From CAXMST01 sp963700785 (GTDB lineage: Bacteria; Actinomycetota; Thermoleophilia; Solirubrobacterales; 70-9): a stretch of 64,000 nucleotides of DNA. Made by a program: the position numbers and the translations under genes. The stretch covers positions 124,001 to 188,000 of the forward strand of contig CAVOYZ010000008.1 of the NCBI GenBank assembly GCA_963700785.1, given 5' to 3'. Below, in pieces: positions 26,101 to 37,339 of the stretch. Positions within the stretch are counted from its first letter, which is position 1. Each line of letters begins with the position of its first letter. The notes under the pieces were generated by a model, which was not told the DNA's origin, searched no databases, and saw only the letters and a list, made by a program, of their open reading frames with translations.

Positions 26101-27243
26101 CTAGCCGAAGCTGATCTGGTACGGAGGCTCGGAGACGTTGTTCTCCGCCACCTGCTCGCCGCAGACGGTGTCCACCGTGACCGTCAGCTCCGCCGACTCG
26201 CCTGCGCTCGGCGTCGGCTTCGGGACGATCGTCACCGACTGCGTCGCCCCCGCCTCGATCGAGCCGATCCTCTGGGTGCCGGAGAAGTCGCCCGACAGCG
26301 TCACCTTGATGTCGCTCTCGGGCGCCTCACCCTGGTTCTGGACCGAGACCTCGAATTCGACCGCGTCGGCGGGCACCGACGCGCTGGCGCCGGGCTGTAG
26401 CACGACCCCGCTCGGCTGAGCCGTGGTCGAGACGAGGCCGAGGCCGTGCGTGAGGCCGTCGCCTGGGTCGCAGTTGGAGGCGGTGCTGCCACCGGTACCG
26501 GTACCGGTGCTCGCCCCGGAGAGCAGCACGGCGATCTCATCGGCGTTGAGATAGTCCGGGTCGTTCTTGCCGGTCGGCAGGAAGACGCTCTCGGGGACGC
26601 CGCCGTCGACGACGATCTCCTCGTTGCTGAGCGCCTCCTCGATCTGCTGCCTGGCCCGGGCGAAGAGCACGTCGCTGGCCACGAAGACCTTCATCTGCTC
26701 GGCGATCGCCTTGGTTGCCTTCTTCGATCCGGCGGTGCCGAGCGCGGCCGGAAGCTGCTTGGAGATCTCCTCGAGGGCGTCGTAGCGCTGCTGGTAGGAG
26801 AGCACGATCTCGGTTTGAGCGCCCGCGACCTGATCGGGATTGTCCAGGCCCTTGGCGCGGTCGAGCAGTCCCTGAGCGGTGCCGCGGTCACCGTTCACCT
26901 GGTTGGTGAGGCTGATGTCGCCATTCTGAGAGTCGCCGTTGAGCGCGGCGAAGAAGCCGTCGCTGAGCTGCTTGGTCTCGGCGGTCAACGCGGTCAGGTC
27001 GCTGTTGTAGTTCTTGAACGCCCGCTCCTTGCGCGCGTCGAGGCAGCCCTTGAAGGCGAGGAACAGGAGGATCAGCACGACCACCGAGACCCCGATCAGG
27101 GTCAGGCGCCGGGTCATGATCTGCTGGTTGGACGGCGCTCCAACGTCGCCACCACCGCCACCGACGCCGCCGCGGCGCCCGCGCCTTGCCTCAGGGGCCG
27201 GCTCGAAGTTCTCTGCTGGGTCGTCTTCGTCGAAGAAGTCCAA
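26101..27243 (-). CDS. single-pass membrane protein with extracytoplasmic CARDB/Ig-like domain
   Basis: 380 residues. Acidic cytoplasmic start, glycine-rich linker, one transmembrane helix at about 47-65 (LTLIGVSVVVLILLFLAF), a long helical region (70-220, many Glu/Lys/Gln), a low-complexity GTGTGG stretch encoded by ACCGGT repeats, and a C-terminal Ig-like region (VEFEVSVQNQGEAPESDIKV, SIEAGATQSVTIVPKP) like CARDB adhesion modules. No enzyme motif. It is divergent from the first Ser/Thr kinase with 33 bp between starts, suggesting shared control. Confidence 0.75.
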   Translation of the reverse strand: MDFFDEDDPAENFEPAPEARRGRRGGVGGGGGDVGAPSNQQIMTRRLTLIGVSVVVLILLFLAFKGCLDARKERAFKNYNSDLTALTAETKQLSDGFFAALNGDSQNGDISLTNQVNGDRGTAQGLLDRAKGLDNPDQVAGAQTEIVLSYQQRYDALEEISKQLPAALGTAGSKKATKAIAEQMKVFVASDVLFARARQQIEEALSNEEIVVDGGVPESVFLPTGKNDPDYLNADEIAVLLSGASTGTGTGGSTASNCDPGDGLTHGLGLVSTTAQPSGVVLQPGASASVPADAVEFEVSVQNQGEAPESDIKVTLSGDFSGTQRIGSIEAGATQSVTIVPKPTPSAGESAELTVTVDTVCGEQVAENNVSEPPYQISFG

Positions 27244-27276
27244 GGCTGCTCTCCGGGGCCTTTCGCCACCAGCAGT

Positions 27277-29094
27277 ATGACCCCTGCCTCACCGGAAAAG
27301 CGGCCGATGCGCACGGGGCCGTGCTTTGCGGCTTCCGGCAGGAGCGGGGCGCCCGGCGCCGAACCGGGTGTCGTGGTCGAAGGCGAGCTACTTCTCGGGC
27401 GGTTCACGGTCGGCGAGCGGATCGGCCGTGGTGGCTACGGCACCGTGCACCGGGCCTGGGACGAGCGGCTCTGCCGCGACGTGGCCGTGAAGTCGGTCGA
27501 GGGGCCCGCAGCGGGCCGCGTGCTGCGCGAAGCCCACGCCGCCGCTCGCCTCAATCATCCCGGCATCGTCACGCTCTATGAGCTCGGCAACGAGCACGGG
27601 GTCGCCTACCTCGTCAGCGAGCTCGTCCGCGGCCCCAACCTGCGCGAGTTCGCTGCGACCGGCCGGCTCACCGACCGGGACCTGGCGGAGATCGGCTCCG
27701 AGCTCTGCGCCGCGCTTGCCCACGCACACTCGAAGGGCGTCATTCACCGCGACCTGAAGCCCGACAACGTCCTGATCCGCGAGCGCCGCGGCCGCCGGGT
27801 GCGCCGTGGCGGCGAGCGGGCGATGCTCGCAGACTTCGGGATCGCCGCGGTGGCCGACGAGCCGACTCTGACGGCCACCGGCCAGGTGGTCGGCACGCTC
27901 GCCTACATGGCGCCCGAACAGGCGACCGGCGGGATCGCCGGCCCCGAGGCCGACGTCTACTCGCTGGCGCTGACCCTCTATGAGCTCTGGGCGGGCGAGA
28001 ACCCTGTCGCCGGGCCGACGCCGGCGGCGACCGCGAGGCGAATCGGCACCCAGCTCCCCTCGCTGGCCGAGGCGCGGCCCGAGCTACCTCCGACCCTCCA
28101 CGCCGCCCTCGACGCTGCCCTCGACCCCGATCCCTCGGCGCGTCCCTCGGTGGCCGAGATGCAGCTTGCGCTCGAGTCGCTGGCCGGCTCGTTGCACCCC
28201 GACCGCTCGGTGCCCGAGCCGATCGAGCCGCCGCATGTCACGCCGATTCCCGAGGCGATCCCCGCCCGCCCGTTCGCCGTGCTGCTCGCCGCGGGTAGCA
28301 TCGCCGCGCTCGGCCTCCTCGCCGGCCGCCCCGGGCTCGCCCTGGTGGCGGCCGCCCTGTTCGCCCCCGCCGCACTGCTGCTGTCCCGGCCGCGCGAGTG
28401 GGTCGCCCCCGCCGCGGCGCCGCTGCTCGGGCTCGTCGGCGTCGCCCCCGCGTTCCTGGTCTACGCCGGCAGCCGTCCCCGACCGGCCGCGCGCGCATCG
28501 CTCGCCGCGCTCGGCTGGGCATGGACCGTGATCGCCGGCGCCGCCGTCGGCCGAGGGCTCGGCGTCACCGATACCGATGCCGGCGCCTGGGCGGGCTCCG
28601 GACCTGAGGCGGTCGCGGGGCTGTTCGCGCCGCTGCTCAGCGCCGAGGCGATCTCGGCGGGGCTGATCTGGGTCGGCTCCGCGATCCTCCTCGGGCTGAT
28701 CGTCGACGTTGCGGGGCCCGCCGCGCTCGCGGTGCTCGGCATGGTCTGGGCCGCCGGCCTGGTCGCCACGCTCGGCGCCGTCGGGGGTGCCGCGGCGCCG
28801 TCGCTGCTGCTCACCCCCGTCCTCGTCGCCGCTCTCGCAGCCCTGGTCTGGGATCGCGCCGGCCGCCCCGAGATCCGCCCGCGCGGGCAGGGCCCGTCGC
28901 TGCGCCCGCTCCTCGCCTGGATCGAGCGACTCGGCCGATCGCAGCCCGGCCCGCAGCCGGCACACCCGCGCCGGGCGCCGATCAATCCCGCCCACGCACC
29001 CCTGGCCGATGCCCCATCGAGAGCGACTCGAGCGGCCTCTCGGCACGTCACGGCGGCCCTTCACGGCGCCGGATCGCGGGCCGGGTTGCCGTAG
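27277..29094 (+). CDS. Ser/Thr protein kinase with polytopic C-terminal membrane domain
   Basis: 605 residues. Kinase domain about 42-310: Gly-rich loop IGRGGYGTVH, Lys72 in VAVKSV, HRDLKPDN, DFGIAAV with an Arg-rich insert just before it (RRGRRVRRGG), and APEQ. All catalytic residues are present. In place of extracellular PASTA repeats the C-terminal half has about eight hydrophobic helices (about 345-550) and a short basic tail, so it may sense membrane state or a small ligand. Start is uncertain: ATG 27307 or GTG 27373 also possible. It precedes fhaA by 73 bp. Confidence 0.85.
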   Translation: MTPASPEKRPMRTGPCFAASGRSGAPGAEPGVVVEGELLLGRFTVGERIGRGGYGTVHRAWDERLCRDVAVKSVEGPAAGRVLREAHAAARLNHPGIVTLYELGNEHGVAYLVSELVRGPNLREFAATGRLTDRDLAEIGSELCAALAHAHSKGVIHRDLKPDNVLIRERRGRRVRRGGERAMLADFGIAAVADEPTLTATGQVVGTLAYMAPEQATGGIAGPEADVYSLALTLYELWAGENPVAGPTPAATARRIGTQLPSLAEARPELPPTLHAALDAALDPDPSARPSVAEMQLALESLAGSLHPDRSVPEPIEPPHVTPIPEAIPARPFAVLLAAGSIAALGLLAGRPGLALVAAALFAPAALLLSRPREWVAPAAAPLLGLVGVAPAFLVYAGSRPRPAARASLAALGWAWTVIAGAAVGRGLGVTDTDAGAWAGSGPEAVAGLFAPLLSAEAISAGLIWVGSAILLGLIVDVAGPAALAVLGMVWAAGLVATLGAVGGAAAPSLLLTPVLVAALAALVWDRAGRPEIRPRGQGPSLRPLLAWIERLGRSQPGPQPAHPRRAPINPAHAPLADAPSRATRAASRHVTAALHGAGSRAGLP

Positions 29095-29167
29095 CATTCC
29101 CGGGACTCGTCAACTCCCGCCGGCGGCGGGAGCGCGGCCTCCTACGGGAATCGAGAGCACCAAGCCA

Positions 29168-29932
29168 ATGAGCGTTCTGCGCAATCTCGAAGCAAAGATC
29201 GAGGGCCTCGTCGAGGGTGTCTTCAGTCGCGCCTTCAGCTCGCAGGTGCAGCCGGTCGAGATCGCCCGCAAGCTCGCGAAGGAGATGGACTCCCACCGGA
29301 CCGCGTCGGTCTCGCAGGTCTATGCGCCCAACCAGTACACGGTCTGGCTCTCGGCCGAGGACCACGAGCGGCTCGAGGGCTATGAGCGCTCCCTCGCCCA
29401 GGAGCTCTCGGCCTATCTGCTCGAGCACGCCCGCCGCCAGGACTACGCGCTGCTGACCCGGCCGGAGGTCCTGATCGAGGCCGACGACCGCCTGCGCCTG
29501 GGAGAATTCGGGATCCAGCCGCGCCTGGTGAAGCCACCGGCCCGCAAGGGCGAGAGCGCCGAGCAGGGCCGGCCCGGGCACACGATGGTCTACACGGCCC
29601 CGCCGAAGGAGGCGAAGCCGAAGCGCGAGAAGGTCGCACCGCTGACCGACACGCGGGCGATCGTCTCGCTCGGCGACCGCCGCTACGTGCTCGATGGGCC
29701 GGTTGCGGTGATCGGCCGCTCGCGCGAGTGCGAGTGCGTGCTCGACGACCGCAACATCTCCCGGCGCCATGCCGAGCTGCGGCGCGCGGCCAACGGCGAC
29801 TGGTCGATCGCCGACCTGGGCTCGACCAACGGCGTCAAGCTCAACGACCGGCGGGTCGAGTCCGCCCGGCTCGCTCCCGGCGACGAGGTGGTCCTCGGCA
29901 CAACCCGATTCGTCTTCGACATCGAGCAGTGA
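29168..29932 (+). CDS. fhaA: FhaA-type protein (DUF3662 + FHA domain)
   Basis: 254 residues. The N-terminal DUF3662 domain (VLRNLEAKIEGLVEGVFSR ... PVEIARKLAKEMD) covers about 1-125. A short Lys/Pro linker leads to an FHA domain at about 165-254 with phosphothreonine-binding residues: IGRS, ISRRHAEL, LGSTNGVKLND. In mycobacteria FhaA binds phosphorylated MurJ and other cell-wall proteins. The linker is much shorter than in mycobacterial FhaA. Same order as the conserved fhaA-fhaB-pstP-rodA-pbpA-pknB cluster. Confidence 0.93.
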   Translation: MSVLRNLEAKIEGLVEGVFSRAFSSQVQPVEIARKLAKEMDSHRTASVSQVYAPNQYTVWLSAEDHERLEGYERSLAQELSAYLLEHARRQDYALLTRPEVLIEADDRLRLGEFGIQPRLVKPPARKGESAEQGRPGHTMVYTAPPKEAKPKREKVAPLTDTRAIVSLGDRRYVLDGPVAVIGRSRECECVLDDRNISRRHAELRRAANGDWSIADLGSTNGVKLNDRRVESARLAPGDEVVLGTTRFVFDIEQ

Positions 29933-29965
29933 GCCGCGCCGCCGACTCACGGGGCGACGAACGCG

Positions 29966-30457
29966 ATGGAAGGTGATCCGCTCGCGGTAGCCCTCAAGTT
30001 CGGGTTTCTCGCGGTCCTCTACCTGTTCCTGTTTGCGGTCGCCCGCAGCGCCCTCAGGGACCTGCGCGGCGGCGGAGCCGCGGCCCCGGACCCCGATGGG
30101 ACCGGGATGCACGCCGTCCGCGGCGGCCGGGTCGCCGCGACGGACGCCTGGCTGGTCGCGCTCGCCGGCGCCGGCCTCGAGATCGGCGAGCGGGTCGACC
30201 TGTTTGGCGGTGTCACGATCGGCCGCGGGGCCGACGCCGACCTGCGGATCGAGGACCGGTTCGCATCCGGAGTCCACTGCCGCGTGTACAGCCGCGGCAA
30301 CACGTATCTGGTCGAGGACATGAGGTCGACCAACGGCACCTTCCTCAACGGCGCTCGCCTCGACGGCGAGGCGAAGCTCAAGGACCTCGACGAGATCTCG
30401 ATCGGTGACACCACCTTCCGCTTCGAGCTCTCGATTCCCGATGCGGGCGGCGGCTAG
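29966..30457 (+). CDS. fhaB: FhaB/FipA-type membrane-anchored FHA protein
   Basis: 163 residues: one N-terminal transmembrane helix (about 10-30, FGFLAVLYLFLFAVA), a linker, and an FHA domain at about 75-155 with IGRG, SGVHCRVY and MRSTNGTFLN. In mycobacteria FhaB is a PknA/PknB partner in septal growth. 33 bp after fhaA and 9 bp before the PP2C gene. Confidence 0.93.
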   Translation: MEGDPLAVALKFGFLAVLYLFLFAVARSALRDLRGGGAAAPDPDGTGMHAVRGGRVAATDAWLVALAGAGLEIGERVDLFGGVTIGRGADADLRIEDRFASGVHCRVYSRGNTYLVEDMRSTNGTFLNGARLDGEAKLKDLDEISIGDTTFRFELSIPDAGGG

Positions 30458-30466
30458 GTTGCCGAG

Positions 30467-31798
30467 ATGCTGCGAGTAGTCGAGGCAGTCCATCGCACCG
30501 ATACGGGGCGGCAGCGGAACGCGAACGAGGACGCGCTGTTCTCGCGGGCGCCGGTCTTCGCCGTTGCCGACGGCATGGGCGGCGCCCAGGCGGGCGAGGT
30601 CGCGTCGCGACTCGCGGTCGAGGTGTTCGAGCCGGAGCCGGCCGGCGGGGTCGGCCCCGAGGCGTACCTGCGGGGAACCGTCCAGGAGGCCAATCGGCTG
30701 ATCTTCGAGCATGCCCAGGGCGATGCCTCGCGCTCAGGCATGGGGACCACGCTGACCGCGGCGATCGTCGCCGGAGACGAGGTCAGCTTCGGCCATGTCG
30801 GCGACTCGCGCGCCTACCTGTACCGGGACGGCGAGCTGAGCCAGCTGACCAACGACCATTCGCTGGTCGAGGAGCTGCGCAGGCAGGGCAAGTTGACGCG
30901 CGACCAGGCTGCCGACCACCCGCAGCGCTCGGTGATCACCCGGGCGCTCGGCCCCGAGCCGCAGGTCGCCGTCGACACGATGACCGTTCGCGGCCGTCAG
31001 GACGACGTCTACGTGCTCTGCAGTGACGGCCTGACGACGATGATCACCGACGACGAGCTGGCGTCGATCCTGGCCCGCTCCGAGGACCTCGACACCGCCG
31101 CGCGGAGCCTGGTGCGGGCTGCGAACGACCGCGGCGGCCGCGACAACATCACCGTCGTCCTCTTCCGGCTCGAGGACACGGAGGCAAGCGGTGCGCAGGC
31201 GGCGCCGGCCGAGGGGGTGACGCTGGTCGGCGCAGCCGCCGAGCAGGCCGGCCTCACCGCCGAGGCGGTCAGTGCGGGTGCCCGCGACGCGGACATCGGC
31301 CCGAGCCCGCCCGAGCCCGCCCCGACGCCCGGCCGCCGGCGCTCGCGCCTGCTGCGGCTCGCGCTGGTGGTGCTGGTCGTTGCGGCGCTCGGCTCGGCCG
31401 CCTACTACGGCGCGCGGCAGGTCTGGTTCCTCGGTGCGGACGAGGTCGGCCGGGTGACGCTCTATCGCGGCCTGCCCTACGAGCTGCCGTTCGGGGTCGA
31501 CCTCTACAGCTCCGTCTACACGGCCCCGGTCACCGTCGGCGCCCTGCCCGCAGACCGGCGCGACTCCGCGACCAACCACGAGCTGCGCTCGCGCGACGAT
31601 GCCGTCTCGTTGATCGACGACCTGCAGCGGGCGGCCGAGGAGGCGGCCGCAGCGCGGCGGGCCGCCGCGGCCGCGGCGAGGAGCAAGGGCGGCAAGGGCA
31701 AGGGCGGCAAGGGCAAGGGCGGCAAGGCGCAGAACGGAAGAGGCGACGGCAAGGCGAACAGCAAGTCCGGCGCCGGCGGCGGGGGAGGCGGCGGGTGA
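30467..31798 (+). CDS. pstP: PP2C-family Ser/Thr phosphatase (PstP)
   Basis: 443 residues. Catalytic PP2C domain about 1-237: RTDTGRQRNANEDALF, VADGMGGAQAGE, GHVGDSRAYLYRDG, LCSDGLTTMI, GGRDNITVVLF, with all metal-binding Asp present. A linker precedes one transmembrane helix (about 296-316) and an extracytoplasmic part of about 120 residues. That part ends in a helical Ala/Arg stretch and a Lys/Gly tail encoded by three 15-bp repeats. It should reverse the action of the kinases in this cluster. Its TGA overlaps the rodA GTG. Confidence 0.94.
   Translation: MLRVVEAVHRTDTGRQRNANEDALFSRAPVFAVADGMGGAQAGEVASRLAVEVFEPEPAGGVGPEAYLRGTVQEANRLIFEHAQGDASRSGMGTTLTAAIVAGDEVSFGHVGDSRAYLYRDGELSQLTNDHSLVEELRRQGKLTRDQAADHPQRSVITRALGPEPQVAVDTMTVRGRQDDVYVLCSDGLTTMITDDELASILARSEDLDTAARSLVRAANDRGGRDNITVVLFRLEDTEASGAQAAPAEGVTLVGAAAEQAGLTAEAVSAGARDADIGPSPPEPAPTPGRRRSRLLRLALVVLVVAALGSAAYYGARQVWFLGADEVGRVTLYRGLPYELPFGVDLYSSVYTAPVTVGALPADRRDSATNHELRSRDDAVSLIDDLQRAAEEAAAARRAAAAAARSKGGKGKGGKGKGGKAQNGRGDGKANSKSGAGGGGGGG
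31685..31729 (+). repeat. three tandem 15-bp repeats in the pstP C-terminus
   Basis: Unit AAGGGCGGCAAGGGC repeated three times, the last copy changed at its two final bases. Encodes KGGKG units, giving a positively charged flexible tail outside the membrane. Prone to copy-number change by slippage in multiples of five residues, keeping frame. Confidence 0.85.
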
Positions 31799-33093
31799 GC
31801 GCCCGTAACCGCGAGCTGGTCGGCCTGATCCCGGTCGCACTCCTGGTCACCGCCGGGTTCACGGCGGTGCTGACCGTGCGGGGCAGCGAGATCAACGACC
31901 TGAGCCTGATCTTCGGCGGCTACTTCCTCGCGATCTGCCTCGTAACCCACATGGTGATCCGGGTCCGGCTCCCGAACGCCGACCCCTACCTGTTTCCGCT
32001 GATCGCGCTGCTCGCTGCGATCGGGCTGGTGATGATCTACCGGATCGACGAGAGCCTGGCGCGCGATCAGGCCAACTGGTTCGTGCTTGGCCTGGTCCTG
32101 TTCATCGCGACGATCGTCCTGCTGCGCGACTATCAGGTGCTCGAGCGCTACCGGTACGTGATCGCCCTGGTCAGCCTCGGGCTGCTGGTGATGCCGCGCC
32201 TGCCGGTGATCGGCTCGCAGGTCAACGGCGCATACCTGGGCGTCGACATCGGCCCGCTCGCCTTCCAGCCGGCCGAGTTCGCGAAGATCGGGGTGGTCAT
32301 CTTCCTCGCCAGCTACCTCCGCGACCGCCGCGAGGTCCTGGTCGTCGGCGCGCGCCGGATCGCCGGCGTCACCCTGCCGCCGCTCAAGCACCTGGGCCCG
32401 CTGCTGGTCGTCTGGGGCGCGGCGATGCTGATGCTGGTCTTCATCCGCGACCTCGGCAGCTCGCTGATGTTCTTCGGGGCGTTCCTGGCGCTGATCTACG
32501 TCGCCACCAATCGGGCCTCGTTCGTCGTCATCGGGTTCGCGATGTTCCTCGCCGGGGCCTGGTTCTTCGCGGCGACCGTCGGCCACGTCCAGGACCGCGT
32601 CGACATCTGGCTCGACCCCTACCAGGACCCTGACGGCGCCGGCTTCCAGGTCCTGCAGTCGATGTTCGCCCAGGCCGACGGGGGGCTGTTCGGCCGGGGG
32701 ATCGCCGAGTCGCTGCTGATCCAGCCGAACGGCGTGCCGCTGATCCCCGAGGTCCAGACCGACCTGATCTACGCGCTGATCGTCGACGAGCTCGGGCTGT
32801 TCGGCGGCGCCGCGGTGATCGTCACCTACGTCCTGATCGCCGCCCGCGGCTTCAAGACCGCTGCCCTCGCCGAGGACGGGTTCTCGAAGCTGCTCGCGGC
32901 CGGCCTGACCGCCGTCTTCGCGCTGCAGGCGTTCGTGATCATCGGCGGCGTCACCAGGGTGATCCCGCTGACCGGCGTCACCCTGCCGTTCGTCTCCTAC
33001 GGCGGCAGCTCGGTGGTCGCGAACATGGTCCTGCTGGCGCTGCTGCTGCTGGTCTCAGACCGCGCCCGCCGTCCCCGGCAGGCGGTGTCCTGA
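31795..33093 (+). CDS. rodA: SEDS-family peptidoglycan glycosyltransferase (RodA/FtsW)
   Basis: Polymerises lipid II glycan strands in the membrane. 432 residues with about ten helices. SEDS hallmarks: MIYRIDESLARDQANWF, FQPAEFAKIG, FIRDLGSSLMFFGAF, the large extracellular loop DRVDIWLDPYQDP containing the putative catalytic Asp, IPEVQTDLIYALIVDELG, and the terminal LPFVSYGGSSVVANM. Directly coupled to the class B PBP (TGATG overlap), as in other actinobacteria, so the pair forms one synthase. Confidence 0.94.
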   Translation: MSARNRELVGLIPVALLVTAGFTAVLTVRGSEINDLSLIFGGYFLAICLVTHMVIRVRLPNADPYLFPLIALLAAIGLVMIYRIDESLARDQANWFVLGLVLFIATIVLLRDYQVLERYRYVIALVSLGLLVMPRLPVIGSQVNGAYLGVDIGPLAFQPAEFAKIGVVIFLASYLRDRREVLVVGARRIAGVTLPPLKHLGPLLVVWGAAMLMLVFIRDLGSSLMFFGAFLALIYVATNRASFVVIGFAMFLAGAWFFAATVGHVQDRVDIWLDPYQDPDGAGFQVLQSMFAQADGGLFGRGIAESLLIQPNGVPLIPEVQTDLIYALIVDELGLFGGAAVIVTYVLIAARGFKTAALAEDGFSKLLAAGLTAVFALQAFVIIGGVTRVIPLTGVTLPFVSYGGSSVVANMVLLALLLLVSDRARRPRQAVS

Positions 33094-34544
33094 TGAACGC
33101 GCCGATCGCCCGGCTCTACGCCTTCCTGCTGCTGCTCTTCGGGCTGCTGGTGCTGTTCACCTCGAACTGGGCCGTGTTCGACGCCTCCGACCTCGAGGCG
33201 AAGGTCGAGAACAAGCGGCCGCTGCTCGAGCAGCAGAAGATCAAGCGGGGCGAGATCCGCAGCGCCGACGGTGAGCTGCTCGCCGTCTCCGAGCCGGTCG
33301 GCAGGGGGGAGAAGAAGCGCTTCGTCCGCTCCTACCCGACCGGCGAGCTGTTCAGCCACCCGGTCGGCTACGACTACGTCGACGAGGGCCGGACCGGGAT
33401 CGAGAAGTCCGAGAACGACCTGCTGGTCGGCAAGGAGAACGAGTTCGCGACGATCCTCGAGCAGCTCAGCGGCTCGACGATGCAGGGAAGCGACCTGACG
33501 ATCACCGTCGACGCCGGCGCCCAGCGGCTGGCCACCGATCTGCTCAGCCGGCAGTCGAGCCCGGGCGCGGTCGTCGCGATCGAGGTCAAGACCGGGGCGA
33601 TCAGGGTGATGGCGAGCGCCCCCGGCTACGACCCCAACCTTGTCCCCGAGCAGATCGGCGAGCTCAACAACCCACCGCCCGGCGCGCCGCCGGTGCTGAT
33701 CAACCGCGCCACCCAGAACCCCTACCCGCCCGGCTCGACGATGAAGGTGGTGACCGCCGCCGCCGCGCTCGACTCCGGCGAGTTCACCCCCGACAGCACC
33801 GTCGACGGCAGCTCCCCGCAGGAGGTCTCCGGCGTCCCGCTCGAGAACTTCGGGAACGAGAGCTTCGGAACCATCACCCTGACCGACGCGCTGACGAACT
33901 CCGTCAACACCGCCTGGGCGAATGTCGGCGAGCAGCTCGGCACCGACACGATGGTCGAGTACATGGAGCGCTTCGGCTTCTACAGCCCGCCGGATATCGA
34001 CTACCCGCCGGAGCAGATCCGGGCCTCGGGGCCGACCCGGGGCAACCGGCTCGTCAAGAGCGGCTTCGACGTCGGCCGCGTCGCGATCGGCCAGGGCGGC
34101 GCCGAGGGGCAGATGCTGGCGACGCCGCTGCAGATGGCGACGGTCGCGGCGACGATCGGCAACGGCGGCAAGCTGATGCGGCCGACCTTCCTGCAGGAGG
34201 TCACCGACCGCGACGGCCGGGTCACCGACGAGCTGCAGCCGGACGAGATCCGCCAGGTGATCAGTCCCGATACGGCGGCCGAGCTGACCGCGATGATGGT
34301 CAACGTGACCGAGGAGGGAACCGCAGCGGGCCTGAACGTCGGCAGCGCCCCGTTCGCGGGCAAGACCGGCACCGCGGAGCGCAACAACGAGGGCCTCAAC
34401 CAGCCGTGGTTTCTGATGTTCGCGCCGGCCGATGACCCCGAGATCGCCGTTGTCGCCACGATCGAGACCTGCCAGGGCTGCTTCGGCGGCGAGGTGGCGG
34501 GACCGATCGCGACCGCCGTCGCAGAGAACCTGCTCGCGGGCTAG
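33093..34544 (+). CDS. pbpA: class B penicillin-binding protein (PbpA)
   Basis: D,D-transpeptidase that crosslinks the glycan made by RodA. 483 residues. N-terminal signal-anchor (about 8-27), PBP dimerisation region, then the transpeptidase domain with Ser-x-x-Lys PGSTMKVVTAAAAL, SVN (NSVNTAWAN) and KTGTAER. All three active-site motifs are intact. Penicillin sensitivity is expected. Lies between rodA and pknB. Confidence 0.95.
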   Translation: MNAPIARLYAFLLLLFGLLVLFTSNWAVFDASDLEAKVENKRPLLEQQKIKRGEIRSADGELLAVSEPVGRGEKKRFVRSYPTGELFSHPVGYDYVDEGRTGIEKSENDLLVGKENEFATILEQLSGSTMQGSDLTITVDAGAQRLATDLLSRQSSPGAVVAIEVKTGAIRVMASAPGYDPNLVPEQIGELNNPPPGAPPVLINRATQNPYPPGSTMKVVTAAAALDSGEFTPDSTVDGSSPQEVSGVPLENFGNESFGTITLTDALTNSVNTAWANVGEQLGTDTMVEYMERFGFYSPPDIDYPPEQIRASGPTRGNRLVKSGFDVGRVAIGQGGAEGQMLATPLQMATVAATIGNGGKLMRPTFLQEVTDRDGRVTDELQPDEIRQVISPDTAAELTAMMVNVTEEGTAAGLNVGSAPFAGKTGTAERNNEGLNQPWFLMFAPADDPEIAVVATIETCQGCFGGEVAGPIATAVAENLLAG

Positions 34545-34559
34545 GGAGGGTTCCGGCGG

Positions 34560-36352
<1,793 letters not shown>

Positions 36353-36356
<4 letters not shown>

Positions 36357-37315
36357 GGGTCGCGGTGATTCGCGGCGGTCGCTCGAGCGAGCACGAGGTC
36401 TCGCTGCGCTCCGGGGCCTCGGTCGCCGCCGGTCTGCGCGCGGCGGGCCACGAGGTCGTCGAGGTGACGATCGAGCGGGACGGCCGCTGGATCGCCGACG
36501 GGAGCGAGCTGGTGGTCAAGCCGGCCGGCGGCCTGCTTGACTGCGATCTCGCCTTCCCGGTCCTGCACGGCCCGTTCGGCGAGGACGGCACCGTGCAGGG
36601 GATGCTCGAGTGCCTCGACATCCCCTATGCGGGCCCCGGCGTGCTCGCCGCTGCGACGACGATCGACAAGCTGACCTTCAAGCGGCTGCTGGCCGAGCGC
36701 GGGACACCGCAGGTCGACTTCTGCGAGGCGGGCGAGCCCGCCTGGCGCGAGCGGGTCGCGGGCCTCGGCCTGCCGGTCTGGGTCAAGCCCTCGCGGCTCG
36801 GGTCGAGCGTCGGCATCGTCAAGGTCGGCGATCCCGCGGAGCTCGACGCGGCGGTTGCGCAGGCCCGGGGCTATGACCCGCGGGTGATCGTCGAGGCCGA
36901 CGGCGGCGGCATCGAGGTCGAGTGCTCGGTGCTCGGCAACGAGCGCCCCGAGGTCTCGGTCCCGGGCGAGATCGTCGCCCACGCGGACTGGTACGACTTC
37001 GAGGCGAAGTACGAGGCCGGTGGGATGGAGCTGGTCGTCCCGGCGCGGATCTCGGCGGCTGCGGAGGCCGAGGTCCGGCGGCTCGCGGCCGAGGTGTTCG
37101 TCGCCTGCGGCTGCAGCGGCCTCGCCCGTTGCGACTTCTTCGTCGACGGGGACCGGGTGCTGGTCAACGAGCTCAACACGATCCCCGGGTTCACCGAGAC
37201 CAGCGTCTACGGCAAGCTCTTCGAGGCGAGCGGGATCCCCTACGCCGAGCTCTGCGATCGCCTCGTCAAGCTCGGCCTCGAGCGCTACGAGCGCGAGCGC
37301 CGCCACGCCTTCTGA
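36353..37315 (+). CDS. ddl: D-alanine--D-alanine ligase, Gram-positive type
   Basis: 320-residue ATP-grasp ligase. Features: GGRSSEHEVSLRSG, LHGPFGEDGTVQGMLE, VKPSRLGSSVGIVKV, an omega-loop segment DWYDFEAKYEAGGMELVVPARI, and VNELNTIPGFTETSVYGKLFEASG with the metal-binding Glu and Asn. This is the canonical form (QG, ELNTIPG intact) and, being cotranscribed with pknB and the RodA/PbpA pair, is the likely housekeeping enzyme. The other copy at 7461 is more divergent. Confidence 0.93.
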
Positions 37316-37339
37316 AGGCCCGGCGCCGGCCGGCGGCCC

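Noticed and set aside
26490..26518. ACCGGT tandem repeat as a binding-site array
   Set aside because: It encodes a Gly/Thr linker in frame (TGTGTG) and has only three copies; simple coding repeat.
26446..27276. Upstream extension of the first kinase by 277 codons
   Set aside because: Antisense to the CARDB-like protein and compositionally shadow-like; kinase sequence begins after 27277.
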